The translations under genes were made by a program, and so were the position numbers. The notes below the pieces were generated by a model, which saw nothing but the letters and a program-made list of their open reading frames with translations, made no database searches and was not told where the DNA came from. This document shows, one piece after another, positions 24,188-36,730 of a DNA stretch of 53,349 nucleotides. Positions within the stretch are counted from its first letter, which is position 1, and each line of letters starts with the position of its first letter. This DNA comes from Hofstenia miamia (Eukaryota; Xenacoelomorpha; Acoela): assembly GCA_004352715.1 (NCBI GenBank), contig SCFE01000098.1:213222-266570 (forward strand), written 5' to 3'.

Positions 24188-27100
24188 AATTTGCTAAGCT
24201 TGAAATGTGTATAATTTAATCATTTATTCAGACAAATGTGCATGAAAATAAATCGAAAAAAGTTGTAAAATAGCATGAGCAATGGGAGAAATGGAATAAT
24301 CTCAATTAATTAATACAATTACACATGAAAGAAATTGTAGTAAGGAGAATTATCACGTAAACACATCTGTAAGCCTCCTCCTTCAATCAACTGTCATTGA
24401 GAAACAAAGTGTCAAGAGTCTTCTTCTCACTGAAACGTTAATAATTACGCGGCTTAATTAATCGGTCGCTGTAATTATCAATAAAAATATCAAAGAATGT
24501 AAATGGAATCACACTGGTTAAAAGCCCTTGCAATTAATAGCGATGAAAAACCGTGACAATTTCACAGGGCTGTTAGTATACTTTGAAAGTTTGCAACGAA
24601 AATAAATGTCGACAAAATGTCAGCTGCTTAGCAAATTAAAAGTTAAACCCATTTCAACCTAAAAGTTTTCGGATCGATTACGCGCGCAAAATTAATTGGT
24701 TTTTGAAAAAAACAGCCAATCCAAAGATTACTAACAAATAAAGATAGCATATTGCTAAAAATAACTACTAAAAGTACTACTACATGTTTCTTACAAATAA
24801 AGCAATTGCATCTGTAGAAATGTAATATAATTAAGTAGTATACTGGAATGTGTAGAATAAGGATTGCATTAAACTTCTGTTCAATTGAAACATTTAACCA
24901 AAGTAATAATTGACAATTATATTTTTTCCAAAAAATGTAAAAATTTAAGACTTCCTTAAAACGCATGGTTGCTTAAAATATTTTCTGATTTTCTATCTTT
25001 GAGATTCATGCTTCTACAAGATGTATTTGATATGATCCTAACCCCACTGCTTTAGTCCAAAGCTATCAATTATACCATAGTTTTTTCAATAAAAGTTTCT
25101 CGTTACAATAAGAAACGCATATTGTAAACTCGGTTTCAGACATGGTAATTATAATGCGGAAATTATTGAAAATTATTAACATAAAATGCATTATGACAAC
25201 AGCATTGCTTTTGATTTTTGCTGCTACTATAAAATTTAGAGAATAACTAAATAGCTCATTGAAAATGATATTCACATAAGATACATAAGAAATTACAATT
25301 TTGACAAATTTCGAAGTTTGACAACTCTTTTGAAAAATTAGTAATGCGTTCTTGTAAACAGCGAAAGAACAACGCCCTCTGAAATATAAAATGAAATTTT
25401 TTTAATAATATCAAAAAGGTTAAAAGCATACTTAATAGCTTTAACAACTTTTACTCCATTAATAAATTTGAATGAGTAAATGGAAAAAGTAAAAATAGTC
25501 TTTTATTTCATCATCAACAAAACAAGATTGAAAAAACGAATCTGTATCAAACAATGAACACGTGGATTACCACAAAATAAAATCTCTAACGGCTAATCGA
25601 AGATAGAATCTATGAACAAGAATGTGTCCTGATTTAGCAGCACCCAAACATAAAATGTGAACGACTCATTAAATAAACCAAATTTTTAGAACAATATTTT
25701 GATATTATAAACTAACAGAATAGATTGCCCCGATAATTGGAAAAATTCTACAATCATTATAAATGTTATCAGCTAGAACTCTTAGTTATATTCTTAAGAA
25801 AGGAAAGGTGCGACACATAAAGCTTCAATATTCTTCAATTTTGGGATTTATTGAAACCTGTGGTAACGAAATCAATTTGAGCTGTACTTGATGCCAGCAT
25901 AGAAACAAGTTTGGCTTTGGACCATACCAGTTCCTGCAGTCAACTATACAGCCATGTGCAGAATTCCTGAGTAGATAAAAACATATTGTTGACATTTCAA
26001 TAAGTCGTGAAAGAATGTATTATGTTAACTAGAGGAATACCTCAAGAACCGTTGCTTTAACTGAAACCAAATTTATTGATAATACGTTCGTCTTAACAAT
26101 GTTTAGGTTCAAATATGAATGTGTTGTTTTATAAGACATTCAACTTTACGAAATGAGGCACAACCAATCAGCTGAAGAATACTTCATATCAAAGAGCTGC
26201 TGTCAATTTTGCAACACAATAAATGAAGATACTATTTGTTAAGCTCTTTTTAATTTACAAGTGATTTGCACACACAAAGTTGGAAAATAAAAATTTAAAG
26301 ATTCAATACTGAAATCCAAGTGAATGTTCATACACTCAGCTGTTATCTAAATTATTAACTACAAAAATAAAACTACAATCTTGTCTACCATTCATTATTC
26401 ATGGAAAGTGTAGAGTGATTTAAGTATATGGATCAGCGTTTAGATTAGCTAAATCATAACATAATTAAAGATATATTATGTAATCCTTAATTGCATTCAC
26501 GTAATAAGCATTTAACAGTTAATCCAAATTAATTTTTTCATTAGAGGATACATTCACAAAACTCCATTTCGATTATTGTTTGCGATAGGACTAGAAATTA
26601 ATGATCACAATTCCACAGTTTTAAATTTATTTGGTCAAAATACCAATCCAAAAATATATTCTGATCTCACAATGCAACTTTTATTAATTATATATTAAAT
26701 TAATGCCTATTAAAAGCGAGACTGTAAAAATTTAGATTTGGAAAAAGTATTAATACAAATCTACTGTTCAACATGCTAGCACCAAGCCCACATGGAACTA
26801 GAGGATCCTACAGAGAACTATAGTTTGCGATATCTAATGCTATTAAATAGAACACCACAGAAAAATAAGTAAACAAAATCACCGCATTTCGTTGAAGGCA
26901 GGAATTGATAAAGTTTCTACTTTGAAACTATTGTATAAATATATTTTCCCTGATTTTTAAATGTTTTATAAGCAGAAATGAACTATAGTTGACAATTTAT
27001 ATAAGCTTTAAGAATCAAGCGAAACCATAAATACGTCTGATCTTGGTAGATATGCAAGTAACAACTAATGTCAGTAATCCATATCCGTTGATAACATATT

Positions 27101-30096
27101 TGCATAACATTTCAATAAATTCAGTACAATTTAGTAATTGTTGTGATACGTTTCGATCGACGGCAATTAAAATAATTCATGTATAGATAAGTTAGCATAA
27201 ATACACGATGTTTACGTAACTATACTAGAAATTGTTGAACACCTGATAGAAATACAATGTTACATTGTGATATGCTATCCGAAGTCTAAGGCAAGCACTA
27301 TTTATCTTATTAAACAAAAATATAATAAATAAAAAACGCAGTAAATGTTGCGGCTGCATTTTCTTGCAAACTTTAAAAAATCAATTTATTATGCAAACTA
27401 AAAAATTGGTGGAGAATGGATTACGCAACGGGAACTTAAACCAATCACACAAGTACAAGCTGTAATGCGAAGAAACACTGTCAAATTAGAAATAATTATC
27501 CTGCGTAAAATAGAATTGAAAATATGTTTATGAAAACGCATTTAGTGATAATGTAAAACGATGGAATCAATTAGCAAAATTGTAAATTAGATTAAAAATA
27601 TTACAAATTATGCGTGCTGCAAAAACCGCAAAAACGCTGAAAAATAGAACATCAACAGTGGCTCTGTATACGCAGAAACGATTATTTAGTTATGCGTGGT
27701 CTATCTAATGCTCTTTTATTTCAGTAGAAATAAATATCATAATTCTTTCAAATGGTTTTTAAAAATGAATATCTTGTAAAATTTTATAATCATTACATAA
27801 AAATGTATTGTACAATTCGGAAATTTGAAATAATTGATATAAAATCAATCGCTGAGTTGCATCTGGAAAGAGAAATGAAATAATTGAAAAAGTAGACAAC
27901 GTTTATTATCATAATAAACCAATTTTAAAGTTGCTAGCATTAAATGTCAACTAATGAAATTAATTAAAGAAATTTATCAATAGCCGCTATTTGTATCTAG
28001 ACAGTAAAAAAGTAATATAATGGAAATTTTAAACATGCACGTCAATTTTATACATTTAAGCATTTGTTTCTATGTAATTCTTCAGCTTCTCTTAGAAATA
28101 ATCTACTAACTATAGCAAGGAGGCACACATTAAAGACAAGTATTATACACTTTACATTTAATATCGTGCCTACTGTATACAACATACTGAATTTATTTTA
28201 TAATAAACGAAGGCTGCAAACAGTTCACCGATATTTACCAGCCCCAATTACAGATTTACGAAAATAAACCCCATAAATGTGCTGAACTACACAATTATTG
28301 CACCATATGAGTTTGTTCTACTAGGACACCCTTCAATAATATTCAAATAGGCCCGAAACAGCCGATGGAGTAAGGCAGAGAGGGGATCACTCATTATCAT
28401 TACCTTCCTATGAAATTATGGGCAATGAATCATATTAATATTTGAGAACATACAATAATGACAACACCCTACTTAACACTGAAAATTAGTGAGATTTAGT
28501 GAGATGTATAGTGATGCAATGCCAACATTGTGCATTTCCTCATGGGTTGGATTGGGCCCGGGTGGGATGAGTTGAGTCGAGATATTTAAACCGGTAAAAT
28601 GGCTTAAACTTATTAAGGATAAAGCGGCACAGTGGCATCAAATATTGTTAGCAAATAAGTAATGAACACTAATTTATATTAATGAATTTGTACATATTTA
28701 CGAAAATCTGTTCCATTATTAACTCAATTAATTCTTTTTTAATACAATCATCCTTGTACTCATATATAAAACAGTAAAAAACTAAGTTGGGAGCTAATCA
28801 ATTTTAGAAGTGAGGATATATTTCCCGCTGGTTGTACACCGATCAGGTTGATATCCCTAAAACCTTCACAGGTCGATCGGCCGGTTAACAATCATGAAAA
28901 TTAAGAGATGTCAGTTGGGTTGGGTTACGATTTTTGTCGACCGGTTCCACCCATGCATTTCTTCCTATATTGATCGTACACATGTATAATGTACAGGCAT
29001 TGGGAGTTGTCCATTTCATTACGTATTTGCTCATAACACGAATGTTCTCTTGTATTTGATGGAAATAAAACACATCAGAATTTGAAGAAGGTGAAAAGTG
29101 AAAGTGACTTTGAACAAAGCACGCTCCCCAAGTGATATAAAGCAAACAACGCAATAACTATAAGTAAACATTTTAAGCTAATTGCGTCTGCAGCAAATTA
29201 CTATATCGCAATGACGGAATAAGTTTGTATTAATACGGAAAGGAGAAAATTACGCTTTTACAATTGCAAGGGTAAAGCGTTATTCACGACTTCAATCGAA
29301 GTAAAGTATCCAGGATGGTCTTGTCGTTATATGCCGAGAAACATCAATTTAATGCGACAAAGTGGAAATTTACTAGTTTAACAGAACATAGATTTCCCGC
29401 TTATTTCCAGTATGTTGCCCATGAAATGTTGTTGCATGCATCGATGATTTTCTAAAGCGATTGAATGAAAGGACTTCAACGATGATCCGACGAAGAGCAG
29501 ATTGCCGATTTTAACAAAATTGCATTAAGGTCAGGTTACGAAACAAATCAAGACATACTGTCAATGATAGTCACGATTTTATTACAATGCTTAGTATAGA
29601 ATATAGTGTACTATAAATAAATATGGAGTTGTAAGTGGGCGTGTACTGATCCATTGCGTTCTGTCTTGGACAAAGTTGGGAAACTGAATTGAGCCTCTGG
29701 GCTTAGCATGGCAGCAAATTTGCAATTTAGCTTATGTAGTCAATTAAAATATCGAAACATTGCAGGTAAACTTAAATTTTTCTACGAATCTCTATTGTAC
29801 TAAATTTAATATGAGCGATAATATATTTTAGTTTTAGTTGTAAATAACCTGAAAATGAAAAAGACTTATAATAATATTATATAATAAAATTCAAAAGCAG
29901 GAAATAATGTGGGCTTTCGAAATATAATTTGAAAATTATTACAAAATTCAATATAAATTAAACTGCCAACGAATTTTTTTAAAATCACGAACTAATAAAG
30001 ATATTTAAAATCTGACAGCATCACACGATAGAGGAGTGCATCCCCTTTTTGTTGGCTGCCTCATTTGGGAATTTTCAGTGCCACAACCTAAGACTT

Positions 30097-30225
30097 TGTT
30101 CACTGCGCGCTTCAATGGGTTTGAGTGGTTTATCTACATAAAAAGAAACAGTTAACGTTAGTTACTGCTTCCATTGACTTTGGACCTCCTGATTACCTGA
30201 ATATTAGGAATGCTAAGAATTCAAT
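30097..30225. repeat. Dispersed repeat, second copy at 9592-9712
   Basis: Both copies carry GCGCTTCAATGG, then AGTGG(T/A)(T/A)TAT(T/C)TACA, then AGTT..GTTA.TT, then ATTA(T/C)CTGAA(C/T)ATT in the same order and spacing, about 125 bp. Family unknown. Confidence 0.45.
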
Positions 30226-30401
30226 TTTTTTAAGAAAAAATTGAATTTTCAATGAATTTTTTTCAAATACTTCAGCCGCAACGATACACTAGTACAAATT
30301 TTGAGCATTAAGTTCGAGCACGTTCACCAATTCTTATCTCAGAAATCCCAAATTTCATAATAGGCTTGGTGAAAATTGCTTGAAAATTCAGAAAAACAGT
30401 T

Positions 30402-30419
30402 TGTCCTTTATAAAGGACA
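30402..30419. repeat. Perfect 18-bp palindrome
   Basis: TGTCCTTTATAAAGGACA is self-complementary. It may be a remnant of an inverted-repeat element. Confidence 0.6.
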
Positions 30420-32522
30420 TAAGCAGTCTAAGGCTAAAAGACAAACACGAACATAAAATTCATAAAAAATTAAATCAACTTACATTTTTGATGATTAATG
30501 AGATTGAGTCTAAAACAGAAATTCAAATTAATTTTAAAACATCTAATAGAAAATCATAACATTAATTACTACGTAAAACATGTAGATGATATCTTAGAAA
30601 CGAATAAAACAACAATCGAAAACTCCTATTTCATTTAAATTAATTTTTTGCTTTAAATCAATTATATATTAATTTTCTTTAGGAAAACATGCAATAAAAG
30701 GCAATAATAATATTCGAAAAATAGATGTATAGCCACTGATAATAAATGTCGAAATTGTCAAAGCAGTGTAAGGATTTTAGCAAAAAACATCTACAATAGA
30801 ATTTCGCTGAATCATTAAATCTAGGATTAATAGAAGAATATGTAAAATTTAATTAACACACTTAGCGATTGCGTCTAGTTTAATGAATAAATGACTACAG
30901 ATGACGTCTTTATGTCCATAGATTACATATCAACACAATTACATTATTTAGTAAGAGTAAACGTTGGAAAGTAAAAATATTATACAGACTATACCTTATC
31001 GTAGACAATTTTTAAATAAATTTCAAAATTTAAACACGAAGAATAACTACAGAATCAAGGTATAAAGTAGTTTTATTTTGGTAAATTATGAGATTAGGTT
31101 AAATTCAAGAGTAGCAACCATTCAATGGTAAAATATTTGCTAATAAACAGTGTGATCGAACTAGGATTCGAGGTCTTTGGGAAAACAGTCCAGTTCTTTC
31201 CTACAGAATGTTTGAAAGCGAAAGTTAAATTGTCTGGTAAAAAAATAATTGAAAAATGATTGATGTGTTAACTCAAATAGAGGAACTGATTAAATCGTAG
31301 TAGTAATACGAATAACACTTTATACTTCGCATTTTTCCTAATGTTGCAGATAATGAGTCAGTCTGATATGAAGTGGTTTACAGTTCAGATCTACAAACCT
31401 TAGATTCAAATATTTAAAACGAGAAGCAAAGTATAAAAATTTAACAAAATTGGAAAATAATGATAAATGTGGATTTAATAATATATTTAAAATAAAAACA
31501 TTTGCTATGATTGACAATTTCACATTTAAGCAACAAAAGTGAAGATAAATGATTAATACAAGATAACGGAACTCGTAATGAATGTATATAAGAAACAATT
31601 GTTGGAAGGAGACTAATTAAGCGAAAATGGAATATACCCCCAGACAATAAATAATTGAGTGAGATAAAGTTTTGGGAGAAATGAAAGGCAATGGTTGGTG
31701 TCAAGATCGAGAGGGTGCTCTATTGAAATTATATATACAAAATTATACAGTAGATATATTGAAAAGAAAGGAAATTGCAATGTCACAGCACATCTGTCAT
31801 GAGCGAATCATGTCAATTACGTCATTAAATTACGAAACTTAATTAATTCAATAAAATCGTTATAAATTATTGCTAATAGAAATTGTGAACATCGTTCTGT
31901 GATCACGAACCTTATACTGACAATTTAACCAATATAAAGTAATGGGAGGGGGCCTAAAAACGATTTTAAATTACTTACAATTTGATAAATCGACAAAAAT
32001 TCCAAAACTTAACTTTATAATTCATTTCTACTAACGTTGTTCCTAAATGATAAAAAAACTACACACACGCCTGGTAATTTTAAGTACTCAAAAGATTACA
32101 GGAAACTTGTCAGCAAAATATTTGTCAGTAGAAAATTGCCGGAATCTATCTGACCCTAACGCTAATTCACCATTTTATCTTTTTAGACATAAAACTAGAG
32201 TTGAAAATGAAATTTTCAAAATCTAACCTTAATGCTAAGACATTTCGGTAAAAAAAACAATTTGTACACAAATCTTAAATATTCCAGTCACTAAAGCAAC
32301 TTCAAAAAGCCCTTCAAATTGTTTATACTATCAATCAACGACAACAGCAAATGTTGGATCAATTCTATCCAAAAGTTGAATAACCGTTTTTAACATTAAG
32401 ATCAATTTCATTGGCAATGAACAATGAAAGTCGAGCAAACAGAATAAGCATGCACAATTTGCAAAAATAATTATATTTGATTAATTGGCCTCTATTTCCT
32501 TGGATTGCTGAATACAAGTCCA

Positions 32523-32528
32523 TTTATT
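32523..32528 (-). terminator. Candidate MARS1 polyadenylation signal AATAAA
   Basis: This is the first canonical hexamer on the minus strand after the MARS1 stop, about 180 nt downstream. Position and sequence fit a poly(A) signal; use is inferred only. Confidence 0.4.
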
Positions 32529-32607
32529 CGACTTCACATAAAATATATAAACCCGATAGCGGCATATGTTTATAAAGAAAAAATTAAGCAGGACAAAATA
32601 TGACTTT

Positions 32608-32649
32608 TTAAATTTTGTACAAATATAAATTTTAAATTTTGTACAAATA
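32608..32649. repeat. 18-bp direct duplication in the MARS1 3' UTR
   Basis: The 18-mer TTAAATTTTGTACAAATA occurs at 32608-32625 and again at 32632-32649, a short local duplication just downstream of the MARS1 stop. Confidence 0.7.
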
Positions 32650-32706
32650 GACTACGAAATGGTAAAAACCATGCAAAATATAAAAAGAGCCTAATGCCTT
32701 TTAAAC

Positions 32707-33812
32707 TTAGTTCTTTTTATTTTTCTTTTTTGATTTAGAATGTCCACCTTTTGAAGGATGGTTGGTTGTTGCTGAAGGCCTCACTTTTTCCAATTCCTTC
32801 TTTAAGCTAAGAAGAATAGCAACTTCGGAATCAATTAAGGCCTTCTCAGCATGTGATGATTTTAATTGGCGCACTTTATCACCTTGTGTCTTTACCTGCC
32901 CTTCCAAATCATCAGCATTAACGGGTGTCTTCACTTCAGGTTCGACCTTAGACTTAGCACCGTACCTTGCTCGACAATTGTTGACTTGATCTTGTGTTAT
33001 TTTAGATATCAAAGGCTTGGGAGTACCAATTGTGTGACCAGATTTAACATTACAACAAAACTTCGGACGATCTATAAGTAGAAAGTCTTTTAGTTGCATT
33101 TGATCTAAAATTGTTTGCGAAAGAGTTGGCATATACGGATGTAACAAATTCGCTACCAAACAGCATATGTTGACCGCAAGCGTGTTTATGTGGCCTGCAT
33201 GTCTACGTTCATCATCAGTTCCTTTAATTAAAACCCATGGCTGTCCTTTCTGAACATACAAATTACCCAATCGTGTTATATTTAATATTCGTCGAAGGCC
33301 CTCGCGCAATTGGCACTGATCCATCGCATTAAGATAACCTTCAAGTTCATTCTCCACATTCGTAATCATTTCAATGTCATCCGTAGTAAAGTTGTCTAAA
33401 AGCGGTTGAACAACTCGACTGAAGTTATTAGCGCAAAATAGTAAAGCTCTATTGATAAAATTCCCCAAGTTGTTCAGTAGTTCAGTGTTGTTTTTCAACA
33501 TTAAATCATCCCACATAAACATGCTATCCTGAGTTTCAGGGCGGATACTCAGCAAATAAAACCTGAAAATATCGGCATCAATGCCGCTATCCTTTGCAGC
33601 ATCACCAAAAACCCCTACCCCTCGACTTTTGCTGAACTTTTCTCCTTCGTAAAGAAGATACTCTACTGCTACCAGATGATCGACTGTGCCATAATTTGCT
33701 GCAGTACCCATCAAAGTCGCTGGAAAGATAATTGCATGGAACGGTACATTGTCCTTTGCCATGAAGTTATACATTGTGACCTCATTTGGCTGCTGCCACC
33801 AATCACGCCAGT
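32707..33812 (-). CDS. MARS1: MARS1 exon 6: KMSKS loop, anticodon domain, WHEP domain, stop
   Basis: Acceptor TTTTTTAG ends at 33813. Encodes residues 497-863 and the stop codon. Contains [24 protein letters not shown] (the KMSKS-type loop that binds ATP) and [11 protein letters not shown], then the helical anticodon-binding domain. The WHEP-type helical hairpin around [16 protein letters not shown] and [11 protein letters not shown] follows, then a basic tail rich in Lys. A C-terminal WHEP on MetRS is an animal trait. Confidence 0.97.
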
Positions 33813-36692
33813 CTAAAAAATTCCAATTATTGAAATGAATGTTAAAAACAAACGCAAATTATTAGGATCAGTTAACAAACTTAAATTGAAATTGCAGAGC
33901 CGAAATATAATGCTGATAGAGAATTTTTTCTATAATTTTTGCACATTGCATTTCTGTGGACAGAAGATAGTATTAGTTAATTTTTTCAATTTTTGTGTAA
34001 TTAGGGATTTCATGAAATCCCTACAATTTCGGTAAATTTGTGAAATTGCTGATTCACGAAACACTTCAAAAACCACTAGATTTGAGGAGGTAGGGTAAGG
34101 GTTTGGGTTAGCGTTAGAATTTTTGCAGTAAATACATGAAATATCTAGATATTTACGTTTTTATAATGTTAGATAAGTGAAATACAAATTTCACGAATTC
34201 ATATATATATATATATATATATATANCCCCACACAAGCCCATTGTTTACGGTTCTGTTTTAGCAAATAAACTACCGTATTTACCCGTGTATAAGCCGCAT
34301 CTGTAGATAACCTGCTGTGCGGCTTATACACGGGTAAATACGGTAAGTTGATTAATTAATGGGTGTGCAAAGGATAAGACCAAGCATGAGCAAAACAAAT
34401 TAACAATTACTGCAACTCTAATATATGATGTTACGTAAATAAATTTCCGTTTATACGTTGTCCATGTACCACTGTTAATTTCAAAACGAAAAATTTCCCT
34501 TACATTTGAAAAATCAGTTTGAATTTCAAAAATATGATTGAATACCTGATCCTGTTATTTCTATTTATTATTCATTCTTTAAAATGAAATGATTAATGCA
34601 AATACCCCTCTCTCTTTTTTTTGGTGTTGGAAGAGTTGATCAATTTGTGCAGCAACATGCTGCAAGTGAACAATAAATGATTTATTGGTGTGGAACTTCA
34701 TTCATTGTGTTTTCAAAACTGCATTATGTTGAAAACATTACTGATCTAGATAGAGCTAGTTACACATAAACCAATATTTTAATACTAATTTTGAACAGGC
34801 AATACATACAGAATTCATTTAATTTAAAAATTTGTAAAAGTTTGCTATAAGAATGCATCTCCTATTAAAAATTTCTAGATCCCCCATTGAATGTGAAGCA
34901 ATTCCTATACTTGTATTATGTATTGAGTACTAAAATAATTTCAGGTATTGAAATTCATTTAAAAAATGAAACCAAATTGAGTGAAAGCTATATACATATA
35001 GTGTATGAACAATGTGTTGAAAAATAGAATTTTTAATTGTAAAATTTTACATTAGTAACATATGTTCTTCCAAAACTTTATTTATGTTTTGTAATTTCAG
35101 TTTGCAGATTTTATAATAAATTTCTTATATAACCGAAACATTAAAGACAAAAAATGGGTCTAAAATAAGCCAGGTTGGTATAAATTTAAATGTGTAAGGC
35201 CTAATTATTCGTGGGCCTAAGTTTTTTGTAACTAGCCAGCCCAATTTGAACCAACATGTTGAACGGCTTAGCCTTAAGAGCCCCCCCTCGCTAAAACTTT
35301 AGTACTACACCACTGATTGTACTTCTTTACTTGTAAAACCCTCTAATTTGCTTAGCAGACCGTTTGTTTTTTCCGAAATGCATAGAAATATTTTAGGGCT
35401 AAACTTCATTGATTCCTTTCGTTTTTATATTGCATACGCCAGGCATTGATTAAAGTATACGTATCAATGATATGAATAAGAAAATAGGGGATGTATTAGT
35501 AATAAAACAGGCTGTTTTCCTTAACGAAAACAATTTTTTTTTAATCTAAAACCTACCATTTTTAATGTTAGAATAGCTTTCCTTTAAAATTTCGTTTTTG
35601 TAACTAAGCCGGTTTTGCTTTAAGCGCACTACACTGTCAAATTTAAAACTACAAAATATTTTATACATCGTTGCAAGCTATAGTTATTGACGGGAAATTG
35701 AAGAAATTCGTTGTGGAGGAAGATAAAATGCTGAGAGTGGGTGGCCAAATGCTACTGAAATGTAAATAATTGTACTTTAAAAAACGAATTAATAATTTTT
35801 TAATTTTCAACTTATTTCACGCCGCTCTGAGTGATTAAATGTTGACGGACGTTTAAATTAAAAATCTGATAAAAGTTTTTCAGACAAAACTGAAATCAAA
35901 GAAAAGTAATCCAATTAAATTTTAAATCAATGTTAACTAGGGATAATTACCAGGGTGTTGAAATTGGACGGCATTTTGTTAACCGTCGATATCAGTGCGA
36001 GCCGATAACATCAAAGAAAAATTCTTAATAATATTATAATCCTAAATGCCTAAAACTTATTTCCGAAGGTAAGTAACATTTAGACGTAGGTTATGAAAAG
36101 AAAATAGAAGAGAGTACAACAAAGTGTGGATAATATTACAACTAACCTTGTTTCACATTCCAGATATGAAAATATATAGAACATGTAAAGCAAAATTACT
36201 TAAAATCATTAAGTATGCACACACTATCTTGTCTTAACAAGCAAAATATATTAATCTTTTTCCCTGTGAAATTATAAAATTCGCTTTATTGAAAATTCCG
36301 AAAATACCATGTTTACAAGAGCAATCCACTCAACAAGAGCTATCAATATGTAATAATATGGTTTTCTTATTTGTACATTTTTTACGAAAAAATATTAAAA
36401 AATATTTTCTAGGGTTTTGGTAATTTACAAAATTAAACAGAAAAAATGAAGAAATCGCAATTAATGCATACAGAAATTTCCATATATTATAAGAACCAAT
36501 ATTTTATTCAGTTTTAACTTGGTGGAAGATATACAATACCACAGTAAAGGATATGAAACTGTTTGGATTCACCAAATTGTAATAAGAGCCTTTTAATCGA
36601 GCATAATTCAGTCAAACCAGTTTAATTTCAAATTTTTTAGAATAAATGACTGTAACATTTCGCATTTAAATATAGATATATATAATTATGTA

Positions 36693-36730
<38 letters not shown>

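Larger units (their letters stand above)
10178..32522. other. 22 kb gene-poor stretch
   Basis: Apart from the transposons, repeats and gaps listed separately, I see no recognisable exon or RNA gene. One protein-like open stretch without a known match lies at 29279-29455 (plus; AEKHQFNATKWKFTSLTEH, 57 codons to a TAA). Another lies at 15724-15891 (minus), and short ones at about 12001 and 23493 (plus). None has enough support to call a gene. Confidence 0.5.
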
